Assembly: GCA_033795365.1 (NCBI GenBank)
Contig: JARYGU010000023.1
Span: forward strand, 9,040-73,039
DNA length: 64,000 nucleotides
Origin: JARYGU01 sp033795365
GTDB lineage: Bacteria > Pseudomonadota > Alphaproteobacteria > Rhizobiales > Rhizobiaceae
Direction: 5' to 3'
A model generated the notes under the pieces. It had not been told where the DNA came from and searched no databases. It saw only the letters and a program-made list of their open reading frames with translations. Of this stretch, positions 8,667-17,220 are shown piece by piece. Numbering within the stretch: the stretch's first letter is position 1; each line of letters opens with the position of its first letter. The position numbers and the translations under genes were made by a program.

Positions 8667-9778
8667 TCCGGCTCGAGAACCTGACAAAACACTATGGCCC
8701 GGCACACGATCCCTTCGTTGCGGTCGACAACATCAGCCTGGACCTTCCCACTGGCGAGATCTGCGTGCTGCTGGGTCCGTCGGGCTGCGGCAAGACGACA
8801 ACCATGAAGATGATCAACCGGCTGATCCAGCCGACCAGCGGCAAGGTCTTCATCGACGGCAAGGACACCAGCACCGTCGATCCGATCGAGCTCCGGCGGT
8901 CGATCGGCTACGTGATCCAGCAGATCGGCCTGTTCCCGAACAAGACGATCGAGGAAAACATCTGTGTCGTGCCCGACCTTCTCGGCTGGGATCGCCGAAA
9001 GTCGCGCGCTCGCGCGCAGGAGCTCCTCGAGCTCGTGGGCCTTCAACCCGACCTCTTTCTCAAGCGCTATCCGAAGGAGCTTTCGGGTGGCCAGCAGCAG
9101 CGCGTCGGCGTCCTGCGCGCGCTCGCGGCCGATCCGCCGGTCATGCTGATGGACGAGCCGTTTGGTGCGATCGATCCCATCAACCGCGAGGTCATTCAGG
9201 AAGAATTCCTGAAGATGCAGCAGACGATCCGCAAGACGATCATTTTCGTCTCGCATGATCTCGACGAGGCGGTGAAGATGGCGGACAAGATCGCGATCTT
9301 CCGCAGCGGCAAACTGGAACAGTATGCCGCGCCCGACGATCTGCTCGCTCGTCCCGCTAACAGCTTTATCGAAAGTTTTCTCGGCTCCGACCGGGCACTG
9401 AAGCGCCTCAGGCTCATCTCGGTGCGCGACGCCATGGAAACCGATTTCATCACGGTCCAGAGTTCGGATTCGATCGAAAATGCCCTGCAGCGCATGCGGT
9501 TGTTGCGCAGTACCGCCGCCTTTGTCCTCAACGCAGATGGCATTCCGCAATCTCTTCTGAGCGAGCAGGTAGCGGACGATCGCTCAGGCGCCGTCGGCGA
9601 CCATGCGGAACCCGTAAAGTGCGCTGTGCCGACCACCGGCGACCTTCGGCACGCAGTGTCGTTAATGTTCGCCCACGACATGCCTCTGCTGCCCTGCGTC
9701 GACGAAGGTGGCAGAATGGCCGGCGTGATGAGCTATCGTTCCATCGTGCACAATCTCGGTAACGGGGAGGACGCATGA
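8663..9778 (+). CDS. Quaternary-amine-type ABC transporter ATPase with CBS domains (OpuCA/ProV-like)
   Basis: A 371-residue ATPase with Walker A (GPSGCGKTT), Q-loop, signature [15 protein letters not shown] and Walker B VMLMDEPFGAID, followed from about residue 245 by a C-terminal extension with tandem CBS-like repeats (VRDAMETDFITVQ and RMAGVMSYRSIVHN). That extension is characteristic of OpuCA/ProV ATPases, where it senses ionic strength or nucleotides. Sequence between the two CBS motifs is less conserved, so regulation may differ. The gene overlaps both neighbouring permease genes by four bases (ATGA at each junction), a tight operon. It energises uptake of a betaine- or choline-like solute. 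Confidence 0.92.
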   Translation: MIRLENLTKHYGPAHDPFVAVDNISLDLPTGEICVLLGPSGCGKTTTMKMINRLIQPTSGKVFIDGKDTSTVDPIELRRSIGYVIQQIGLFPNKTIEENICVVPDLLGWDRRKSRARAQELLELVGLQPDLFLKRYPKELSGGQQQRVGVLRALAADPPVMLMDEPFGAIDPINREVIQEEFLKMQQTIRKTIIFVSHDLDEAVKMADKIAIFRSGKLEQYAAPDDLLARPANSFIESFLGSDRALKRLRLISVRDAMETDFITVQSSDSIENALQRMRLLRSTAAFVLNADGIPQSLLSEQVADDRSGAVGDHAEPVKCAVPTTGDLRHAVSLMFAHDMPLLPCVDEGGRMAGVMSYRSIVHNLGNGEDA

Positions 9779-10530
9779 GCGCTCCCGTTGCCCTGGCCCC
9801 ACCACAGGAACGCCGCCGTGCCGCGATTGCACCGGTGCTCGTACTGATCGTGCTGGCGGGTGTGGTCGTCTGGCTTTGGTCGAGCGGCATGGCGGGGGAG
9901 ATCCTCGCCTATTCCGACGACATCTCCTATCTCGCCGCACAGCATCTGGAACTCGTCGCCTGGGCCGGGGGGCTGGCCATCCTCGCGGCCGTGCCGGTGG
10001 GCATCGTGCTTTCCCGGCCTGCCTTCCGCTCCACTTCGGAGGCGGTGATGCAGGTTTTCAATATCGGCAGCACCGTGCCGACCCTTGCTATCCTTGCGCT
10101 TTCCATGACGGTGCTTGGCATCGGCACAGTTCCCGCAGTCTTCGGCCTCTGGGCCGCCACCCTTCTTCCGATCGTGCGCAACACCTATGCCGGCCTGCGT
10201 GCGGTTCCGCCCCACCTTGTGGAGGCGGCGACCGGCATGGGCATGACGCCGCGGCAGGTCTTGTGGCGCGTCGAACTCCCGAACGCCCTCTTCGTGATGT
10301 TCGGCGGCATCCGCACGGCGCTCGCGATTTGCGTCGGTTCGGCACCGCTGGTCTTTCTGATCGGCGCAGGCGGACTTGGCGAACTGATCTTCACCGGGAT
10401 CGCACTGAACGACCTCCCGATGATGATGGCCGGGGCCATTCCCACGGCGCTGATTGCGGTCCTGGTCGACTTCGTTTTCGGCCAGATCCAGTACTACCTC
10501 GTCCCACGAGGGATAAACCCGTTACGATAA
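9775..10530 (+). CDS. Quaternary-amine-type ABC transporter permease (second subunit)
   Basis: A 251-residue integral membrane protein, longer than its partner because of an extra N-terminal helix. The EAA-type loop is PPHLVEAATGMGMTPRQVLWRVELPNA, and GGIRTALAICVGSAPLVFLIGAGGLGELI marks the OpuC/YehY branch. It starts in the ATGA overlap at the end of the ATPase gene and ends 20 bases before the substrate-binding protein. The two permeases share about the same loop sequence (GMGM), as expected of paralogous heterodimer partners. Substrate is inferred from the operon only. Confidence 0.9.
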   Translation: MSAPVALAPPQERRRAAIAPVLVLIVLAGVVVWLWSSGMAGEILAYSDDISYLAAQHLELVAWAGGLAILAAVPVGIVLSRPAFRSTSEAVMQVFNIGSTVPTLAILALSMTVLGIGTVPAVFGLWAATLLPIVRNTYAGLRAVPPHLVEAATGMGMTPRQVLWRVELPNALFVMFGGIRTALAICVGSAPLVFLIGAGGLGELIFTGIALNDLPMMMAGAIPTALIAVLVDFVFGQIQYYLVPRGINPLR

Positions 10531-10550
10531 CAAAAGAGAGAGGAACTGAA

Positions 10551-11441
10551 ATGACCTTCGTACCGAAACTTGCCAAGACCCTTCTGTCGGCGGCGGCGAT
10601 CGTCCTCGTCGCGACGTCCACATGGGCCGCGACGATCACCGTCGGCGGGAAGAACTTCACCGAGCAGCTGATCATTGCCGAAATCACCAAGCAGCTCCTG
10701 GAGAACAAGGGCTACACCGTCGACAAGAAGGACGGCATGGGCACCGTGATCGTCCGCGCCGCACTGGAGAATGGCGAAGTCGATCTCTACTGGGAATATA
10801 CAGGGACGTCGCTCATCACCTTCAACAAGGTGACGGAGCGGCTTTCGCCGGAAGCGACCTACAGCCGCGTCAAGGAACTGGATGGCGAAAAGGGCCTTGT
10901 CTGGCTGGCGCCGTCCATGGCGAACAACACCTATGCCTATGTCGTCAAGCCGGGCAATGCCAAGACGGAAGGCCTGGAGACGATCTCCGACCTCGCCGGA
11001 GCCTATAATGACGGCAAGGAAATCCTCATGGGCACTACGGCCGAGTTTCCGAAACGCCCGGACGGCCTGATCGGCTTGCAGGAGGTCTACGGTTTCGAGG
11101 CGGGCCGCGCCAATATCCGGCCGATGGACCTCGGCCTTGCCTATAACGCTCTCGCCAACGGTGATCTAGACACGATTGCCGCGCAGGCGACCGACGGCCA
11201 GATCGCGGCACTCGGCCTGAGGACGCTGAAGGACGACAAAGGCTTCTTCCCGAACTACGCGCTGACCCCGGTCGTGCGCAAGGAAGTGCTCGACGAGCAT
11301 CCGGATCTCAAGGACACGCTCGAGGCGATCTCGACGAAGCTCGACGACGCGACGATGCAGCGTTTGAACAGCCAAGTCGATGTCGAGAAGAAGACCATCG
11401 AAACCGTCGCCGCCGACTACCTGAAGTCGCTCGGCATGTAA
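10551..11441 (+). CDS. Osmoprotectant/quaternary-amine ABC transporter substrate-binding protein (OpuCC/ProX-like)
   Basis: A 296-residue exported protein with a signal peptide ending about residue 26 (TSTWAA) and the OpuAC-type domain start ITVGGKNFTEQLIIAEIT, a near-diagnostic opening for OpuCC/OsmF/YehZ proteins. Further family blocks are DLYWEYTGTSL and DLGLAYNALANGDLD. In the periplasm it would bind a betaine-like ligand and deliver it to the permeases encoded upstream. Placing the binding protein last in the operon is common in the OsmF/Yeh-type branch. A strong hairpin 30 bases after the stop likely ends or attenuates the transcript. An AGAGAGGAAC ribosome-binding site precedes the ATG. 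Confidence 0.92.
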   Translation: MTFVPKLAKTLLSAAAIVLVATSTWAATITVGGKNFTEQLIIAEITKQLLENKGYTVDKKDGMGTVIVRAALENGEVDLYWEYTGTSLITFNKVTERLSPEATYSRVKELDGEKGLVWLAPSMANNTYAYVVKPGNAKTEGLETISDLAGAYNDGKEILMGTTAEFPKRPDGLIGLQEVYGFEAGRANIRPMDLGLAYNALANGDLDTIAAQATDGQIAALGLRTLKDDKGFFPNYALTPVVRKEVLDEHPDLKDTLEAISTKLDDATMQRLNSQVDVEKKTIETVAADYLKSLGM

Positions 11442-11470
11442 CCCGACGCTCTTGGCGTCCTATCGAATGT

Positions 11471-11505
11471 CTCGCCCGCCCGAAGGTTTCCTTCGGGCGG
11501 GCGAG
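11471..11505 (+). terminator. Strong hairpin, probable terminator after the transporter operon
   Basis: A perfect 15-bp GC-rich stem (11471-11485 with 11491-11505) around a 5-base loop, 30 bases past the binding-protein stop. No T-run follows, so termination may be partial or the hairpin may stabilise the upstream mRNA. Confidence 0.65.
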
Positions 11506-11582
11506 GTGGGTGTGTGCCGCAGCCCGGCGCCAATATGCATTGGGTCGGTCAATGCCGACCGTCTTTTCGAGGTATCCCGAGA

Positions 11583-12707
11583 ATGGTCAAGATATCAAGC
11601 GTCCGTGTTCGCCCGCTCGTCCTGCCGCTGAAGCAGCCCTATCATTGGTCATACGGCATTCGCGAAACCTTTGCCGTCAATCTCATCGAGATCGAGGCGG
11701 ATGATGGCACCATGGGCATCGGTGAATGCACGGTTGCGCCGGACCAGGCTGGCACTGCGGCCATCCTCCATCGCGTGGCAAAACATCTCGTCGGCCATTC
11801 GCCCCATGATGTGGCACCGCTGATCGCGCGCATCTTCCATCAGGACTATCTGGGGCACGGCGCAAACATCATGCGGGCGGCCAACCAGATGTTCTCCGGC
11901 ATCGACATGGCCATGTGGGACCTTCAAGGCAAGCTCGCCGGCCTGCCCGTGCACCAGCTGCTTGGCGGAGCGCATCGGAAGACGGTGGGTTATTTCTATT
12001 TCCTCCAGGGTGAAACTGCCGAGGAGCTTGCGCGCGATGCCGCCGCCGGGCACGCCAATGGCGAGCGCGTTTTCTATCTCAAGGTCGGTCGCGGCGAGAA
12101 GCTCGACCTGGAAATCACCGCCGCAGTCCGCCGCGAGATCGGCGACGCGCGCCTGCGCCTCGACGCGAACGAAGGCTGGAGCGTGCATGAGGCGATCAAC
12201 ATGTGCCGCAAGCTCGAGAAGTACGACATCGAGTTCATCGAGCAGCCGACGGTGAGCTGGAGCATTCCCGCCATGGCGCATGTGCGCGAGAAGGTCGGCA
12301 TTCCGATCGTCGCGGACCAGGCCGCCTTCACGCTGTACGACGTCTACGAGATCTGCCGCCAGCGCGCCGCCGACATGATCTGCATCGGCCCGCGCGAGAG
12401 CGGCGGCATACAGCCGATGATGAAGGCGGCCGCTGTGGCGGAATCCGCCGGGCTAAGGATTTGCATCCACTCTTCTTTCACCACGGGCATTACCACCTGC
12501 GCCGAGCATCACATCGGCCTTGCCATTCCCAATCTCGACGACGGCAACCAGATCATGTGGCAGCTTGTGCAGAAGGATATCGTCTCCTCGCCTGACCTGG
12601 CTCCGAAGAACGGCTGGCTCGATGCTTTCAAGAAGCCGGGGCTCGGCTTTCAGCTCGCCGACGACCTCGTCGCCGAAGGCGAAAGACGTTACGCGGCAAG
12701 CCGATGA
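11583..12707 (+). CDS. Mandelate racemase/muconate lactonizing enzyme family protein
   Basis: A 374-residue enolase-superfamily enzyme with the capping domain followed by a TIM barrel. Metal ligands can be placed at D194 (RLDANEGW), E220 (FIEQPT) and D245 (VADQAAF). One barrel lysine, K167 (FYLKVGR), matches the second Lys of the KxK motif, whose first Lys is Tyr here. The Lys normally found at the end of the sixth strand is replaced (ICIGPRESGG), while H296 (CIHSSFTTG) could act as the opposite acid/base. The reaction is therefore probably a dehydration, epimerisation or racemisation that is not one of the textbook ones. The start at 11583 was preferred to an upstream ATG at 11514-type frame opening because similarity begins here. 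It overlaps the next gene by four bases. Confidence 0.85.
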   Translation: MVKISSVRVRPLVLPLKQPYHWSYGIRETFAVNLIEIEADDGTMGIGECTVAPDQAGTAAILHRVAKHLVGHSPHDVAPLIARIFHQDYLGHGANIMRAANQMFSGIDMAMWDLQGKLAGLPVHQLLGGAHRKTVGYFYFLQGETAEELARDAAAGHANGERVFYLKVGRGEKLDLEITAAVRREIGDARLRLDANEGWSVHEAINMCRKLEKYDIEFIEQPTVSWSIPAMAHVREKVGIPIVADQAAFTLYDVYEICRQRAADMICIGPRESGGIQPMMKAAAVAESAGLRICIHSSFTTGITTCAEHHIGLAIPNLDDGNQIMWQLVQKDIVSSPDLAPKNGWLDAFKKPGLGFQLADDLVAEGERRYAASR

Positions 12708-13714
12708 CCACGGTCGAAACGTCCCGCGAGAAGATCGAGGCCGTTTGCCTGTCGGCGCTGACAGTCCATGGCGCGACTGCCGATAATGCGCGTCCTGTGG
12801 CGCAGGCGATCGCCAGAGCGGAGGCGGACGGCAACCGCGTCTGCGGCCTCTATTACCTGCCGATCTTCTGCAGGCATTTGACGGTCGGCAAGATTGACGG
12901 AGGGGCCGTTCCCGACGTGACCACACGCGGTGCCACGGTTGCGGTCGATGCGCGATCCGGTTTTGCGCATCCTGCGATAACGGCAGGCACGCCGGCTCTG
13001 ATCGACGCGGCCCGCCGATCCGGCGTCGGGGCAATGGCGGTGCGCAACTCCTACAATTGCCTCGCGCTTGCCCATCACGTCCTCCCGCTCGCAGAAGGCG
13101 GCCTGATCGGCATCTGCCTGTCGAATGCGCCGGCCTCCGTCGCGCCGCCCGGTGCGACGCGGGCGCTGTTCGGCACGAATCCAATAGCCTTCGCCGTGCC
13201 TTTGAAAGAAGGGGCGCCTCCCATCGTCGTCGACCAGAGTTTGAGCGCTGTCACCAAGACGGAGATGATCCTCCGCCGCGATCGCGGGGAGGCGGTCCCG
13301 ACCGGCTGGGCGCAGGACAGGTATGGGCAGCCAACGACCGACCCGGCCACAGGTCTGGAAGGCTCGCTTCTGCCGGCCGGCGGTCGCAAGGGTGCCAATA
13401 TCGCTCTTCTCATCGAAATCCTTGCCGCCGCGCTGACCGGCTCGGTCCTTAGCACGGAGGCGAGCGCCTTCGGAAACGACGAGGGCGGGCCGCCGCGCAT
13501 CGGGCAGTTCCTGATTGCGATAGACCCCGACCATTTCTCCGCCGGCTACTTTACGGAGGTGATGGACGGGCTAGTCGCGGCCCATGAAGTCGCAGGGGTA
13601 AGGCTTCCCGGGCGATCCAGAGAAAACCATCCTGTTAGCGTCGATGCCGACCTATGGGAAACGGCATTGCGGCATTCAAAATCGGCAGACGTCCGGGAGC
13701 CCCGATCGAGCTGA
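12704..13714 (+). CDS. Malate/L-lactate dehydrogenase (LDH2) family oxidoreductase
   Basis: A 336-residue member of the LDH2/MDG2 family of NAD(P)-dependent dehydrogenases, which includes ureidoglycolate dehydrogenase, delta1-piperideine-2-carboxylate/pyrroline-2-carboxylate reductase (DpkA) and diketogulonate reductase. Signatures are GNRVCGLYYLP near residue 43, FGTNPIAFAVP near 157, and PAGGRKGANIALLIEILAAALTG near 225. It reduces cyclic imines or oxidises 2-hydroxy acids. ATGA overlap with the enolase-superfamily gene shows that the two work together. One option is that an epimerised or dehydrated product yields a cyclic imine reduced by this enzyme, which is speculative. The C-terminal 20 residues are not conserved in character. 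Confidence 0.85.
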   Translation: MTTVETSREKIEAVCLSALTVHGATADNARPVAQAIARAEADGNRVCGLYYLPIFCRHLTVGKIDGGAVPDVTTRGATVAVDARSGFAHPAITAGTPALIDAARRSGVGAMAVRNSYNCLALAHHVLPLAEGGLIGICLSNAPASVAPPGATRALFGTNPIAFAVPLKEGAPPIVVDQSLSAVTKTEMILRRDRGEAVPTGWAQDRYGQPTTDPATGLEGSLLPAGGRKGANIALLIEILAAALTGSVLSTEASAFGNDEGGPPRIGQFLIAIDPDHFSAGYFTEVMDGLVAAHEVAGVRLPGRSRENHPVSVDADLWETALRHSKSADVREPRSS

Positions 13715-14006
13715 ATAACCACGGAGCATGCCCTTGCCGGCTTCGGCATCGTACTTATCTGCCCAATGCCCAATGGATACAGAAGCGGCGCAGGAAGTCG
13801 GGATCGCAGGGAGTGCGGAGATATCCCGATGTACGCGAAAGTCATTGTCAGACATCTGCAAGAACCACGCAATAGTTGTTGAAGTTCCGCATGAGGGATG
13901 CTTACGACAGCCCAGGAGATCCGAGGCTGGCAAGCGGCGGACAAGGATCCGGATGGTGGCAATCGCAATCCTGAATGTGATTTTCACCGATGATATGTGA
14001 AAGACG
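13715..14006. other. Intergenic stretch with no convincing gene
   Basis: About 290 bases between the LDH2-type gene and the DUF982-type gene. Open frames on both strands lack family similarity, a ribosome-binding site or a sensible start. No clear hairpin with a T-run was found. Confidence 0.5.
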
Positions 14007-14303
14007 TCAAACGCAGCCGATGTTGCGGTCGTTGGCGTCCTGCGAGAGGAATGGGATCTCCTCGATCGAGACCAGCATGTCATTCTTCTTCAGAAATCGT
14101 TCGAAGTTCTCCCTTACCGCACCCAACGGAAACCGACCGACGGCGGCATCTCTGCAGGCTTGCAGCATCGTCTCGTACGCGATGCCACGCTTCTCCTCCG
14201 ACCATTCCTCTAGGAAGTCGAAGATGTCGTCAAGGCATCCTATTTCCTGAATAAAGTGCTTCTTTTTACCGAAAAGAGGGCGGTCAAACACGTCCCTTGT
14301 CAT
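14007..14303 (-). CDS. Small DUF982-type protein
   Basis: A 98-residue soluble protein with the DUF982 pattern: a central WSEEKRGIAYETMLQACRDAA segment (W, then RG, then C and A of the helix) and AVRENFERFLKK. This family is found almost only in rhizobia and relatives, and its function is unknown. An excellent ribosome-binding site (AAAGGAGGAAG) sits just before the ATG at 14303. It stands alone between two operons. The assignment rests on pattern resemblance, so moderate confidence. Confidence 0.65.
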   Translation of the reverse strand: MTRDVFDRPLFGKKKHFIQEIGCLDDIFDFLEEWSEEKRGIAYETMLQACRDAAVGRFPLGAVRENFERFLKKNDMLVSIEEIPFLSQDANDRNIGCV

Positions 14304-14520
14304 TGCTTCCTCCTTTCACCTGGCATGCTGAAGCCCAAAATTTAGAAAACGCATTTTTCTCCGCAAGAGGTTCAACTCGCCTTTTCTCTCCTCATTCATG
14401 GCAATAGCCGCACGGCTGAAGCGCTTCACATATCCGTCCTCGCCGGCGGCCGAGACGCTAGACTATGCTTTTGCACTTCAATAAGCTGATTGATCTTGAT
14501 GGTAATCGAACCGTAGGCCC

Positions 14521-15369
14521 TCACTTCACGTCGCCGAGTTCCTCATGAATGCTGGCGACGATCTCCGCGCGCTGCTGCGCCGACTTCCCGGCCTGCGCGG
14601 CATAGGTGAGCACCAGCAGCCGGATAGCGCTTGATATGGCGGTGTGCGATGGCCCGAGCGCGAAGCTCGCCACATGGCAGGGCAGCACGACCTTGGAATA
14701 GCGCTGGGCCTCCAACATCGAGGTCCGGTCGGTGATGGTGATGATGTTGAGCCGACTGGTCTGAGCGTAGCTCAATATTGGCTTTAGCACCGACTGGTGC
14801 GGTGGTAGCGTGATCAACAGCAGCACGTCCTTCGGCCCAGTCATCGCCAGATCTTCCGCCCATGAACCTTGGTTGATGCCGAGGATCATGACGCTGTGGC
14901 GGAGCCGCGAGAACAACAGCCGCGCATAGCGAGCGAAGCCTTCCTCCAGCCCGAGACCCAGTACCCAAACGCGCGGAGCCACGGCGATCAGCTCAGCCGC
15001 CTTGCGTACCTTGTCGGAGCGCAATTCCTCGAAGGTCCTAGTGAGGTTCCTCAGTTCCAGTTCCAGATGCGCGCCGATGGTACGCCCCATCGCCACCTGT
15101 TCGGAATTGGTGACGGAATATTCGTAGGGTTCGGTGCGGTTCCGTTCTTCGCGAGCCTGCAACTTCACCTCGTTAAAATCAGCATAGCCGAGATGCTGGA
15201 AGAAGCGCGCGGCAGTGGCCTTCGACACGCCGGCCAATTCGGCGATCTCGGTGGCCGAATGGGTGAGGATATCGTCCTGCCGGTCAAGGATCAGCTGGGC
15301 GAGCTTCTGCTCGCCGCTCGTCAGCCGCGAATAGCGTTCCTGAATGCGCAAGACCAGACGTGTAGCCAT
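14521..15369 (-). CDS. MurR/RpiR-family transcriptional regulator
   Basis: A 282-residue regulator: an N-terminal HTH_6 domain (SATEIAELAGVSKATAARFFQHLGYADFNE, residues about 38-67) and a C-terminal SIS sugar-isomerase-like domain (VWVLGLGLEEGFARYARLLFSRL, then PKDVLLLITLPPHQSVLKP). SIS domains usually bind phosphosugars, but in this branch they also sense other small ligands. It is divergent from the COG0212-THI5-type transporter operon, with a cluster of TGAAAC half-sites in between, so it very likely controls that operon and itself. The ATG at 15369 is the first start and gives the normal length. Confidence 0.92.
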   Translation of the reverse strand: MATRLVLRIQERYSRLTSGEQKLAQLILDRQDDILTHSATEIAELAGVSKATAARFFQHLGYADFNEVKLQAREERNRTEPYEYSVTNSEQVAMGRTIGAHLELELRNLTRTFEELRSDKVRKAAELIAVAPRVWVLGLGLEEGFARYARLLFSRLRHSVMILGINQGSWAEDLAMTGPKDVLLLITLPPHQSVLKPILSYAQTSRLNIITITDRTSMLEAQRYSKVVLPCHVASFALGPSHTAISSAIRLLVLTYAAQAGKSAQQRAEIVASIHEELGDVK

Positions 15370-15424
15370 ATGACCCGTTCAATTCCCTCGATTCCATAAA
15401 AAGATAGCATGGCTCTTGCAATCG

Positions 15425-15460
15425 TGAAACTCATGTTTCATTCTGATGAAACAATGAAAC
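15425..15460. promoter_or_regulatory. Probable RpiR operator cluster
   Basis: Four TGAAAC-type half-sites. TGAAAC-tcat-GTTTCA spans 15425-15440, TGTTTCA-ttctga-TGAAACA spans 15434-15453, and a further TGAAAC lies at 15455-15460. They sit between the divergent RpiR gene and the first COG0212 gene, ending 13 bases before its ATG, so binding would block that start region. Operator assignment is inference from position and symmetry. Confidence 0.6.
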
Positions 15461-15473
15461 AACGGGCAGTCGC

Positions 15474-16211
15474 ATGTCGCAATCCCGCATCAAACGCCGA
15501 CGCGTATGGGAACGTCTCAAGGATGTGGCGCGGGCCGATACGCGATTTCACATGAACTTCACGGATTTTATTCCGGATTTTGATGGCGCGGAAACAGCGA
15601 CCGACCGGATCGAGGCACTCGCTGCGTTCCGTAGTTGTAGACTGGCCTTCGTGACGCCCGACAATTCCATGACCGAGCTGCGCCGCCGGCTGATTGCGGC
15701 GCGCGTGCCCATGGTGACCGCAACCTACAACATCCAGCGCGGCTTTCTTTACCTCGCACCGGACGCTGTACCGGAAGGCGCCGAACCCTATGCCGCCTGG
15801 CTCGATGGTATCGAACATTTCGCCAAGCCGGTGACGCTGGAAGAAATCGCGGCACTCGGCCGTTTCGATTTCATGGCGACGGGCGCCTCCGCGGTGTCGG
15901 TCGATGGCGTACGCTTCGGCAAGGGGCACGGATTCTTCGATCTCGAATGGGGTATGTTCACTGAACTCGGGCTCGCTCTCGACACGACGCCGGTCGCGGC
16001 TATCGTCCACGACGTGCAGGTGGTCGACGATCAACTGCAAATGAACGAGACCGACATCCCCGTCGACCTCATAGCCACGCCCACGCGGCTCATCCGCGTC
16101 GAGCGCTCGGGCTGCCGTCCGCGTGGCATGAAATGGGAGCTCCTGACCGCGCAGGAGCTCCAGCAGATACCGCCCCTTAGCGAGCTTGCCCGTATCCGGG
16201 GCGTAGCATGA
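15474..16211 (+). CDS. COG0212 protein, 5-formyltetrahydrofolate cycloligase-like (copy 1)
   Basis: A 245-residue protein of the 5-formyl-THF cycloligase superfamily. The C-terminal FGKGHGFFD motif (148-156) corresponds to the GxGxGYYD nucleotide/folate loop of true cycloligases, and FVTPDNSM near 59-66 and TYNIQRGF near 84-91 are shared with copy 2 at 19602. These longer COG0212 paralogues are not the housekeeping enzyme. Comparative genomics links them to thiamin metabolism, where their reaction is unresolved. Here it leads an operon encoding an NMT1/THI5-type ABC transporter, which fits that association. The ATG at 15474 has only a weak ribosome-binding site. Copies 1 and 2 share only moderate identity, so a hetero-oligomer or different substrates are possible. 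Confidence 0.8.
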   Translation: MSQSRIKRRRVWERLKDVARADTRFHMNFTDFIPDFDGAETATDRIEALAAFRSCRLAFVTPDNSMTELRRRLIAARVPMVTATYNIQRGFLYLAPDAVPEGAEPYAAWLDGIEHFAKPVTLEEIAALGRFDFMATGASAVSVDGVRFGKGHGFFDLEWGMFTELGLALDTTPVAAIVHDVQVVDDQLQMNETDIPVDLIATPTRLIRVERSGCRPRGMKWELLTAQELQQIPPLSELARIRGVA

Positions 16212-16248
16212 CCGTCCTCCAACATCAATAAAAGGGAACAAAATCGCC

Positions 16249-17220
16249 ATGAACCTCACTATCGACAGGCGCAGCTTCCTTGGGCTCATGGGCGCCGCCG
16301 CAACCATGCCGATGATGGCGCGTGTGGCTTCTGCCGCCACCCCGTTCAATTTCCAGGCCTCCTGGATCAACGATGCCGAGTTCGCCGGATATTTCCTCGC
16401 CGCCGACAAGGGCTATTACAAGGAGGCCGGCCTTGATCTCGAATATCTCTCCGGCGGCCCGGACGTCATTCCCGAAAGCTCGATCATCGCCGGCAAGGCC
16501 GACCTGACGCTGACGACGCCCGACACGACGATCAAGGCGATCGTCGAACAGGGCGCACCCTTCAAGATCATCGGCGCCCAGTACCAGAAGAACCCGATCG
16601 GCATCGTTTCCTTGGCCAAGAACCCGATCAAGGAGCCGGAGGACCTGATCGGCAAGACGCTCGCCGTGCCGCCGGTCAACGTCATCTCGGTCGAAGCCAT
16701 GCTGAAGATCTCTGGCGTCGATCGCGCCCAGGTCAACATCGTACCCTATGCCTACGATCCGACCCCGCTGATCAAGGGCGAGATCGACGCATCGCTGGAT
16801 TTCACCACCAACGTGCCCTTCACCATCAAACAGGCCGGCGAAGACGCGGCGTCCTTCCTGCTTTACGATTTCGGCTTCACCATCTTCAACGACACCGTCG
16901 TCGTCACGGAAGAGGTGCTGAAGACCAAGCGCAACGAAATCGTAGCCTTCCTCAAGGCCAGCCGCAAGGGCTGGGAAGAAAACCTCAAGGATCCGGCAGC
17001 ATACCCGAAGACCTTTGCTGACACCTGGTTCAAGGGCACTGGTCGCTCAATTGAAAACGAAGTCTATTTCAACACCGCGCAGAAGCCGCTGATCGAAAGT
17101 CCGAAGGGTATTTATTCGATGAGCGAGGAAGCGATCGCCGCCAATATTGAGGCACTCGCCGCCGTCGGCATCACCGCCAAGCGCGAACACTTCGATACCA
17201 CCGTTCTCGAAGAAGTTTGA
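16249..17220 (+). CDS. NMT1/THI5-like ABC transporter substrate-binding protein
   Basis: A 323-residue periplasmic protein with a Tat-type signal (DRRSFLGLMG, twin Arg at 7-8) cleaved after about ARVASA, followed by an NMT1/SsuA fold: FQASWINDAEFAGYFLAADKGYYKEAGLDLEY and PESSIIAGKADLTLTTPD. The opening is typical of proteins that bind thiamin-pyrimidine precursors (ThiY) and of related taurine/nitrate binders. AAAAGGGA precedes the ATG. It overlaps the ATPase start by one base. In context with two COG0212 paralogues, a pyrimidine or thiamin-breakdown product is the best guess at a ligand, not proven. Confidence 0.85.
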   Translation: MNLTIDRRSFLGLMGAAATMPMMARVASAATPFNFQASWINDAEFAGYFLAADKGYYKEAGLDLEYLSGGPDVIPESSIIAGKADLTLTTPDTTIKAIVEQGAPFKIIGAQYQKNPIGIVSLAKNPIKEPEDLIGKTLAVPPVNVISVEAMLKISGVDRAQVNIVPYAYDPTPLIKGEIDASLDFTTNVPFTIKQAGEDAASFLLYDFGFTIFNDTVVVTEEVLKTKRNEIVAFLKASRKGWEENLKDPAAYPKTFADTWFKGTGRSIENEVYFNTAQKPLIESPKGIYSMSEEAIAANIEALAAVGITAKREHFDTTVLEEV

